From the NCBI GenBank assembly GCA_021234155.1, contig JAJEKV010000047.1, positions 3,857,323-3,921,322 on the forward strand: a DNA stretch of 64,000 bases, in the 5' to 3' direction. Source of the stretch: Isoetes taiwanensis (taxonomy: Eukaryota > Streptophyta > Lycopodiopsida > Isoetales > Isoetaceae). Numbering within the stretch: the first letter of the stretch is position 1; each line of letters starts with the position of its first letter. This document shows positions 56,299-64,000 of the stretch, in pieces. Both the position numbers and the translations under genes were made by a program. The notes under the pieces were generated by a model. It saw only the letters and a program-made list of their open reading frames with translations, made no database searches and was not told the DNA's origin.

Positions 56299-59200
56299 TC
56301 AGATTATTAGCCCTCTCTCTTTGTGCACCCCCCGGTGTCTTATTATCATTTCTTTTATAGCTTTCGCTATATCTGTGAGTGTCTCTTCTTTGTCCATCAG
56401 TGCTGGGAGTGGGAGATCCCACCTGACCTTGTCAAATTTGGACCTTATATCGTTGTAAACCAGGCATTCCTTTACCATGTGCTCTTCGTCCTCTATTTTT
56501 CCCGAGTCACATACCGACATATTAAACTCTGCTCTATCTATTTTCCTCCATCTATCTTTCTCAATTCGGAGGTCATGGCTTCCCATCCTGAATCTGGCCA
56601 GCGTTCCCCAGTTACTCTTACTCAACCTGCTGCTTTTGTATGTGACATGCCCTATCTGTCCCCACAGGTTGAAGGTTTCCAATAGCGGTTGCCTTGGGCC
56701 ACGTGTGCCCGTCGTGCCGCCAGTTTCTCATTGCCCTGTCAGTCCATTCTTCGTTCCATTCTTCTGCTTGTATGATCTGACTTAGTTGCATCCCCATACT
56801 TGCTGTCCATTTGGCCAATTCGTTAAACCATCCCCTGCCCATTGTTATGTCTTTGTTTTTTTGGGATTCATCTATCGCTAGTGACGACAGCTTGTCCTCT
56901 TTCCCATAGCTATTGTCCTTTATTAGGTATCTAACTGTTCTTTCCCAGGCTCTCACTTCCATTGGTTTTTCCCCCGTTTCATACAAGATTGTTGCCAGTG
57001 ATGTACCTGTCTTCACCTGGAATTCCTGTCCGTGCCATTGCCTCAGTATGCCTTCCTGCTTTTCCCACTTCTTTTCTGACAGACCTGGTCCCCATGTCTC
57101 GCATCCGTACAATTGTGTTCATGCTACTATCGTGCTGAATAGGTATGCTTTGATCTCCCAATTGGTGATCCTGTTGTTATTGCAATAATTCATCATGATG
57201 TAGTAATTGCCTATTGCTGCTTGAAATCTGGTATCTGCTCCTTTTGACCATCTCCCCCATGTGTGTCGTACCCTAGATACCTGTATCCTGTGGCTTCCTC
57301 TAGTTCTTCCCCCTTGTATCTAAATGGCTTGTGTTTTATCTTTGTCATGAAGGTCACTATTTTTGTTTTTCCCATGTTGACTGTCAGTCCTGTCTCCTCA
57401 CAAAATTCCTCTAGTATTTCTAGCATTCTGTGCATCCCCTTGGCTTTGGTCGCCATCATACCCAAATCATCTGCATATAGCATTATTGGGACCTTTATTT
57501 TCCCTATCATTGGTGCCTCACTGTCTCCTTGTCTTTCCCTGACAAATTCCTGTAGTGCATCTATATATATCCCAAATAGTGTCGTGATAATGGGCAGCCT
57601 TGTTTTTAACTCCTCAGATCACATTCTATGGCTTCTTCTCCCTCTGCTGTTTTGGCATACACCTTTTGGTATAGCCTTGCGATTGATCCTACTAGCCCTT
57701 CTGGTGCTTTTAGTCCTATTAGCCTAAGTAGAAGTTTATCCCTAGGCACTGTGTCAAAGGCCTTTTTAAAGTCCACGGCAAAGATATGATCTTCTTGTTA
57801 TTCTCCTTTGTCTCGCTCTATCATTATCCTTAGAGTCACCAAATGGTCTGCGTAGTCGAATACTCGGCCGAAAACCTCGCTTGACCTTGTGCTCACGAGC
57901 TTCCTATACGCTTACGTTTTTTCGCCGTTTTGGTCCAGTGTTTTCCCGAACCATTTCGCGAATATTGAGCTGACCATAATAGTCCTGTAATTGCTCGGTT
58001 CCTCCTTGTCTCCTCCTTTGTGGGCGGGATTACCTTGTTAAAGCGCCATCTTTCGGAAGGCCCAAATGTACTATCTCATTGAATACTTTTGTTATAATCC
58101 CTATTATCTCTGTTCCTCGCACTTGACATTTCATTTGTTAGCCCATATAGATCCGGAGCCTTGTTGTTTGCCATTTTATTTAATGCCCATGTCACTTCTT
58201 CACGGGAGAAAGGGGTTTGTGTCTACCTTCGGGTCCATGATTGGTGCGGCTCACATTTTTGTACAACCGTTCTAGGTATCTTGTCGATCTATTTCTATTT
58301 CCGTTCTTCTCCCCTCCTCCCCTTTTGCTGTACCTGCTTTTGCTTTTGAGCCCCTTTTCATATTGTTCCAAAATACCTTAGGTCTTCTTTTCAGGTCCTC
58401 GGCCAATCCCCATTGATGGTTTTTCAGGTCCTGGGTTCTCTTTCTTTTCAGAATTTTCACATACTTGCTGCGTTCTTCTTGATATGCCTCAGTCCCTTTT
58501 TTTGTTTGGCTTTCCTTCGTTGCTCCATCGCCCTTCATCAAACCATGTTGACCTCCGAAATGCTATTGCCCTCTTTCCTCTTTCTCTTCTCCCGAATGCC
58601 ACTCTAGCTGCTTCCTCCAAGATGTCGTTCATATCATTCCCTCTGTCTTTCATTCCCTCTCCCCATTCCTTTGCTTTTATTTCCTTTTGTACCTTTTTTA
58701 TGAATGTTCCCACTTTGGTTTCTCTGAATTTAATTGTTATCTCGGCCCGTTTACCTCTTCCTTGCTCGCCACTGTTCTTCCCTCTTGTCACATTTATCTT
58801 GAGCAATATGGAGTCCATGTCCCTCCCTCCTTCCTATAGGCCATTCCCCTAATTCCATCTTTCGATTTCCTTTATTGCTTCCTCGTTTGCTATCACATAA
58901 TCTACTATCTTTGCTCAGATGGGCATTTGTGCTTGTGAACTTGCCCTCCTCCCCATCTTCTTAAACCATTGCATATAATTGTATCCTCAAGGCCATTTAT
59001 ACATACCTCCAACAGTGTTTCTCCTCTTCTTTTGTCATCTCCACTTCGTCTCTCCGTGGTGTCCATTGCCATTCCTTCCCTCTTATAGTTTGGGTCCACT
59101 ATCTCGCTCTCGTTGTCTATCCACGCTTTATGTGATTGTTCTGTCCGCCCTTGCATTAATATCCCCCACTATGATCAACATTCCCTTATCCCTATGTCTC

Positions 59201-59400
59201 ATGACGATCTCTCCCATGCTTAATAGCTCCAGTTTATCACATTGGGGCGGATAGTATACTATTAGCAAATACAGATTTCTGTAATCAAGCAACACAACAT
59301 TTATAAGCATGTATCTTTTATTAATGTCATTTTCCAAAATACATGCTTTTCTGATACTGCTATTTCTAATGTAACAGGCTAGCCCTGCGCTACCCCTTCC
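56299..59400 (-). pseudogene. LINE ORF2: endonuclease, reverse transcriptase, C-terminal zinc finger
   Basis: In order on the minus strand: an AP-endonuclease segment with LLIVYYPP and IIVGDINARAD (59337-59130) and ICNGLRRWGG (about 58975), then AFRRSTWFDEGRW, then an RT with KQGCPLS (about 57605) and MLYADDLGMMATKAKGM (57485-57430) followed by EETGLTVNMGKTKI, then YGCETWGPGLSEKKWEKQEG with LRQWHGQEFQVKTGTSLA, and last a C-terminal finger (CDSGKIEDEEHMVKEC). The enzyme nicks the target and primes reverse transcription there. The frame is interrupted many times, for example between KQGCPLS and the FGIYIDALQEFV block. Confidence 0.85.
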
Positions 59401-59536
59401 TATTTTGTAGTTCTTTTCCCTCCAACAAGTGAGCAGTGTAGCTTTGGTTCATCGATAACCTCTTTGTCTTTGTGTTCCCATGTCTCTACTAGACATATGA
59501 TGTCCTTGTCTCGGTTAGCCGTTTAGGCGTTCTCCA

Positions 59537-60674
59537 TCATCCCATGGATATCCCGTACAGTTCCAGTACCAGATCGTTACTTCTTCCTTCCTTTCTGCCC
59601 CCCCTGTCCCCCTGCTGTTCTATTACGTGTCCTTTCCTTAGTTGTCCTCTCGTTCTTGCTCCCTGATCCCCCACTCTCTCCCTTGTCAGCTTTATGTTCT
59701 TGTCTAGGTCCCTTCCAACCTCTTTTCCGTTTCCCCATCCTAACTGTGTTTGTGTTAGAATCTTTGGGGCTGTTTCTCGGTTTGTTGCTCCGGATGGTGT
59801 TATTTCCCTCATCTGCTTCAGCTGTCCCTGCCCTCTCACTACCTCCGTTTCTTGATTCCCATCTCCCCTCGGCCCCTGCGGGTCCATTCCATCCTTCTGT
59901 GTTGCCGGTTCTTGCGACGTGTTCTCCCTTCCTCTTTTGAGGTATAGTTTCCCATTCTTTACCCCTGCTTGTACTCCCGCCCGACTTAGTTCTCTGACTT
60001 TCGCCAGTTCCCTGTGTAACCCCTGCCTCTGCATGGGTGTCAGGGCCTCTTGTACTTTGAGTCCATTCCTGAGTTTGAACCCTGCGTGGAGGATCCTTTC
60101 TTTGGCTGCCAGGTCTCTCATAGTCACAATTATATGTCTCGCTCTCCCTCTCCAAGCTCCTGCCCGTGCTGCTTTCACTATCATATTCCTGTGTTCCTGA
60201 AACACGTTCTCCATTATCTCTGCAGTGACACGAAACGTGTCTTCGTTAGGCCTCTCGACTACTCCTATCAATCTTACATCAAGTTTAATCCTTTCCTGTT
60301 CTTTGAACTCCACTATGTGCGGTTTAATCCTATCAAAACTCTGCCACGCATCTAGATCTATTTGTTGCTTTTCTAATATCACCAACCTTTGTATGATTTC
60401 CGCTTTTCTTTTCTACCTCTTCCATCCTCTTCCGAATTTCCACCTCTGTATCTTCCACCACCGCACCCGCTTCTTCCACTTTCCCTATTGCCTCCTTGTT
60501 CTTTTGCACACCGCCAAGCCCGGTGTTCGGATTGCTTCCATCCTCGGGACCCTGGCTTCCAGCCTTACGTCCATCTGCGCCAAGAAGTCTTGCAGATCTT
60601 GCTTGAGTTCTTCCCTCGCTGGCTCCTGCTTGGCTAGCCATTCTTCTTTCTGTTGTTGCGATGGTTGCTGCCAC
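59537..60674 (-). pseudogene. LINE ORF1 (L1-type RNA-binding protein)
   Basis: The 5' part (60674-60390) is charged and likely coiled-coil (VEDTEVEIRKRMEEVEKK). After a frame change it continues with a region like the RRM and C-terminal domain of L1 ORF1 proteins: RHIIVTMRDLAAKERILHA, LRNGLKVQEALTPMQRQGL, and GVKNGKLYLKRG, followed by a long hydrophilic tail. The protein coats LINE RNA. The order (coiled coil, RRM-like, C-terminal domain) fits L1 rather than the plant DUF4283-type ORF1 at 8413. Confidence 0.65.
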
Positions 60675-60690
60675 TCATGGCAGCATAGAA

Positions 60691-61702
60691 GAGCCCTAGA
60701 CATATCTGACATTTGGCTCATTGAATGCATGAGGAAATATGAAGACCATTGGCTTTCAGAAGCACTTGAAGACTCAGTCAAACAGCAAAAGGAACAAATG
60801 TCTAGAAGAACCAAAGAAGGACATTCACTTGGTTATCTCAAAATTGGAGGATGGACAAGGTTTTTGATTATCATCCAAGGTACTAGAGATCACTCCTACA
60901 AGATTTGAAGTCACTTGTTGAAGAATTGCAAGACATGAGCATGGTATGAAGTCTATTTCATGATTTGAGCATTTGAAGTTTGGATTCTTGATGTTGTAAG
61001 AGTTTTGCCTAGCCAATTTCCCATTTTAATTGCCATTTGACTCATATTCCACCTTCCTATCTCTTGTCATCTCTACACTTCATACTATCATTACCCATAC
61101 ATCTATATCTCATCATACCATACTTTGGGATTGTCAATTCACCTTTCCCTAGTCAAATGACCCACACACTCATGATCCATCCATACATTCATAAGTTTAC
61201 CAAAAGATTATGCCCACATCATCACTCACAAGTCCACATCACCATTCATTTCACACGTGTCAATCCACATCATTTTCATTCCATATCCACCTCATTAAAA
61301 CATTTTGACTAGGGAAAAGTTTTGTCATCCAATGGTACCACATCAGCAGTACATTTGCCACCTCACCAAAATTTATGCCTAGTCACCCCCCTTCACTCTT
61401 TTGACAAAAAATCAAAGTGCTCCAAATCATCTTTTGACAAAACCACCTGGTAGCCCTTGTGAAAATATGCCACCTGGCACAAAAAAATTTTCAAATTGAG
61501 TTTATTTGGACCTCCTTAAGCTACTTCTTGGGAAACGTGCCTTCTTGGAAAAAATGGCAAAACCTACCTACATCTACCCCCCCATCTATCTACCCTCTCA
61601 TCTTCCGCCAAGTGGCGTCCCCCCTGGCGTGCCAGGTCGAAACACGAGCCGACGCTGGCGTGGGAGGAGACCACGCAATCAGTTAAAACGGCTTCAGAAG
61701 TC
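60691..61702 (+). other. LINE flank and probable LTR U3 of the right gypsy element
   Basis: From 60691 to about 60908 a short frame (LDISDIWLIECMRKYEDHW) is open but unrecognised. From about 60930 the plus strand becomes pyrimidine-rich with CCACATCA-type words and then a GC-rich stretch (61610-61680) just upstream of the TATA box, as in the left element. The 5' LTR end is not defined. Confidence 0.4.
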
Positions 61703-61750
61703 TATTTATATCCTTGTTTAACTTTTTGCTCTTGGCCTGTGGGATATATC
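61703..61750 (+). promoter_or_regulatory. LTR core promoter of the right element
   Basis: TATTTATA at 61703-61710 precedes GCCTGTGGGATATAT (61735-61749) by 24 bases. The same arrangement occurs on the minus strand at 5679-5726. Confidence 0.6.
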
Positions 61751-63060
61751 CGCTGAAGAAAGCAAGAACCCTTAAATTTTTGCCAACCAAGAAACGGAAT
61801 TTTTGGCAGTATCCGACCACAAATTCGCATCATTACCTTCCGAATCCACCTCTGCAACATCAAGAAAACCAAATCGAAGCTAAAAGACAAAGGATCTGGC
61901 CGTATGATTCAAGAATTGCAACAGAACAGGGCCTTTTAAAGAGGGCAAATCTCTATGCGAAAATTCAGGGGCTTTTACGCTAAATTGAAGACTGCTGGTG
62001 TGAAGTACATGCAAAAGTGATCTCCTGCTGCGGATTCGACCCTCCTTGCTGTTCAAATTGATCGTTGATCAGTAAAGCTGACCATAAACCTGTCCGTTTT
62101 TTCGGAAATATGCTTTGCTCATTAACTGTGGGCATCGAAAATGATGTGGTTCCTCCAATTTGATATATCAAGTGAATGAAAATCCAATTTGGTAATATCT
62201 TCCCCTTTGAAATTGTTGAAGTTCCAAAAAATAGCTCTGAAATAGCTTCTATATTGCAAAAAAGACTAAAGAAAATTCAAAAAATAGCTTATTTTGTTTC
62301 CTTCAACTAGTATGCATATCAATCAACACTGTTCTATGGTTAATAAAGGAAAAAACTCTGCTCATCATAATGCCATTCCGTTTCTCATCACTTTAACTGC
62401 ACCATTGCATACTCTATAGTTGAAACTCCTGAAGCTCTAGTGGTTTTTAATAGCAAGGGTTGATTTAGGATATCTCTACTGTTCCTTTTACATAGATTTC
62501 CTACTTAAATATCGATAAAATTTGAAAAAAGCATTCTCTGTGGCAAAAGATACAGTCTGTCAGTTCATAAAACCCCATAGTCCCAAAATATCTTTATCTC
62601 TGAACTGTATTAGTGTTCCTTTAGACCCTTTAACACCTTCCCAGGTGGTTTCATTCAAAAAAGATATTCCTAGAGAATTCTGCAAAAAGGAGCTCTCTGC
62701 CGAGGGCATTGACCAAATTCTGACCTAGTCAGTTGTGTGATTTTAAAGTACCAAATGATATCTGACTTCAGAATATATTTTGCACATATATTACATCAAT
62801 TGTCTAGTATACTATTGCATTGATTTCAGGAAAAAATTCAATTTATATTGCTCAGAATCTAAAGGTTAGCACTGTGCATTTTCTTCCCATTTGGGAAACT
62901 GGTTCTAACAGATTCTTGAAAGGTTGTTTACGCAAATTTTGAGCATAGAGTGGTTGCCTAAAGCAACCCGGAGGTCCTATACCATTCCAGTTGAGGGATT
63001 GCCAGAATACCCTCAACATCTTGGAGGTCCCACCGAGATCCACCCCAGTTCTTGGGAACT
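61751..63060 (+). other. Leader of the right gypsy element
   Basis: No credible coding segment. The LTR end and primer-binding site should lie here, but I could not identify them. Confidence 0.4.
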
Positions 63061-63861
63061 ATGGCTCCTAGACGAAATGCTGAGACATCTGAACATGCTG
63101 AGGTACAAGATAATGCAGAGGTACAAGCTACACCCCAAGGTATGTCTGTACATCTCAACAAATCTGTGAATCTAAACACTATCGTGCTTTTGCTCAATAC
63201 TTTGAACCTGAATGTTCCCATTCCTGTTCCTACATTTGACTCTACTATGAGTGCTAACAATTTTCTCAAGGTTTTTGATGAGTATTATCAAGAATATGGC
63301 CACAAGAAAGGTACCAAGTTCACTGAATTCAAGAAGTGCTTCAAAAATGATGAAGTAAGAGCTTGGTTGGAATATGTGATAAGTGATGGAACTAACACAT
63401 GGGATGAGATTATCAAAAGATTCCTAGCAAGGTTTGGAAAGGTTTATGATCCTCAAGATCTTGTTTTTGAATTACAAACCTTCCATATTAGAAATGGTGA
63501 GACTATTCATCAATATGTAGAAAGATTTCATGTGTATCTCACCAAATGTCAAACTAATCAAGTGCCTCACCATACTTTGCATCTTGTTGCATCTTTTATA
63601 AGAGGTTTGACTGGCAGACCGAGAGTACACAGGAAAATGCTTAAGATTTACAAGCAGGAGGGATTTGCTACCATTCACAAGGCTTTTAACAAGGCTATTG
63701 AAATTGCTGATGTGCTTTCTTCCTTGCCAGATGATGTTTATGCCACTAATGATCCTTTCTTCCCAGATTTTGAACAAGAGCATATGGGTCCGGATGCCAT
63801 ACCGGTTTATCTTGTTCGAAAAGACAAAAAGAAATTCAAGACAACCCCGAAGAATCGATAA
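63061..63861 (+). CDS. Gag capsid of Ty3/gypsy element
   Basis: The frame of 266 codons starts MAPRRNAETSEHAEVQDNAE. The start is preferred over an upstream in-frame TTG because the left element has the same MAPR start. The capsid core reads VRAWLEYVISDGTNTWDEII, RFLARFGKVYDPQDLVFELQ, IHQYVERFHVYL and TLHLVASFIRGLTGRP, with the W-F-F spacing of Retrotrans_gag. It is uninterrupted through this domain, then stops at 63861 before any zinc knuckle. By comparison with the left element the knuckles and protease should follow, so the stop is either a frameshift or a gag-pol boundary. Confidence 0.8.
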   Translation: MAPRRNAETSEHAEVQDNAEVQATPQGMSVHLNKSVNLNTIVLLLNTLNLNVPIPVPTFDSTMSANNFLKVFDEYYQEYGHKKGTKFTEFKKCFKNDEVRAWLEYVISDGTNTWDEIIKRFLARFGKVYDPQDLVFELQTFHIRNGETIHQYVERFHVYLTKCQTNQVPHHTLHLVASFIRGLTGRPRVHRKMLKIYKQEGFATIHKAFNKAIEIADVLSSLPDDVYATNDPFFPDFEQEHMGPDAIPVYLVRKDKKKFKTTPKNR

Positions 63862-64000
63862 GCGGCTGCTTTGCTAATACCAAAACAGATGTTGACAAGG
63901 TTGTGCCGAGGCCCTACTTGAAGTGACCAAACAACTCCAGAATTGAAGGCTTCAAGACCCGAGAAAGAAGAACTTATCCTCCATGTGCACATTGCATGAG
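63862..64000 (+). other. Sequence after gag, window end
   Basis: Short frames without motif. Probably the frame-shifted start of the nucleocapsid region. Confidence 0.35.

Larger units (their letters stand above)
56037..60690 (-). mobile_element. LINE (L1-like ORF1 plus endonuclease-RT ORF2), decayed
   Basis: The minus-strand element of about 4.65 kb begins near 60690 and ends in GGGACGTTAATGTATA and (TATTC)n at 56060-56037. ORF1 and ORF2 segments are described separately. Frameshifts and stops occur throughout, so it is inactive. It is inserted in the second exon of the transposase-like gene. A possible diverged target-site duplication is TGGCAG at both ends (about 56021 and 60678), but this is weak. 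Its 3' block resembles the SINE at 31788-32008. Confidence 0.85.
60930..64000 (+). mobile_element. Ty3/gypsy element, 5' part, truncated by the window end
   Basis: The element shows an LTR promoter, a leader of about 1.3 kb and a gag ORF (63061-63861) of the same family as the left element, but on the plus strand. pol would lie beyond the window. The two elements differ by many substitutions, so they are separate insertions, not LTR halves of one element. Confidence 0.7.

Noticed and set aside
59577-60155. 192-codon minus-strand ORF overlapping LINE ORF1
   Set aside because: It is a hydrophilic shadow frame of ORF1. The alternative frame has the recognisable L1-type domain.
1-64000. The two gypsy gag regions as the two ends of a single giant element
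   Set aside because: They are on opposite strands, both contain 5' sequences (promoter, leader, gag), and they are clearly diverged, so they are separate insertions.

Overview
The window looks like repeat-rich nuclear DNA of a land plant. The evidence is intron-bearing fragments of plant-type genes (a plant-clade ATP-phosphofructokinase, a pentatricopeptide-repeat protein, a kinesin-light-chain-related TPR protein and a UNE2-like MFS transporter) set among plant-style Ty3/gypsy elements, LINEs, SINEs and foldback MITEs. I cannot name the species. A seed-free plant such as a fern, lycophyte or bryophyte would fit the abundance of LINEs and the odd transposase-like family, but that is only a guess. 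I see no intact host gene. Almost every coding segment is a fragment or carries stops or frameshifts.

Layout. (1) 1-5.8 kb: a minus-strand Ty3/gypsy element, cut by the window edge, with an unusual pol order: protease, an extra RNase H, reverse transcriptase, a degenerate RNase H, integrase. (2) 5.8-9.95 kb: relics, including a LINE ORF1-like fragment, a decayed minisatellite and a 40-bp hairpin-bearing repeat. (3) 9.956-42.504 kb: a 16.3-kb tandem segmental duplication (copy 1 about 9956-26253, copy 2 about 26254-42504). Each copy holds a purine-rich block, a 1.2-kb polyadenylated retrocopy inserted into a PPR relic, KLC-related exons with a tRNA-derived SINE, an MFS transporter relic, a pyrimidine-rich block, a foldback MITE and a TGCACA minisatellite. 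Copy 1 has a 3.6-kb insert inside its MITE. Copy 2 has an extra MITE plus 2.5 kb of other sequence near its right end. (4) 42.5-56.04 kb: more T-rich repeat, then a two-exon transposase-like gene (exon ends at 46286, exon resumes at 55282). Its 9-kb intron holds an antisense PFK pseudogene and a GT/AC-rich satellite that switches strand. (5) 56.04-60.69 kb: a decayed minus-strand LINE that interrupts the second exon of that gene. (6) 60.9-64.0 kb: the 5' part of a second Ty3/gypsy element on the plus strand, with a gag ORF related to the one at the left end.

Connections. The SINE in region 3 ends with the same short block and tandem tail as the LINE in region 5, which suggests the LINE machinery mobilises the SINE. 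The two gypsy elements share a gag family and a core promoter with identical TATA-to-block spacing.

Caution on sequence quality. The two duplicate copies disagree mainly at CAG/CTG trinucleotides, and the direction of the difference changes by patch. This looks like consensus error at CHG-methylated cytosines rather than biology. Some frameshifts reported here may therefore be artefacts.
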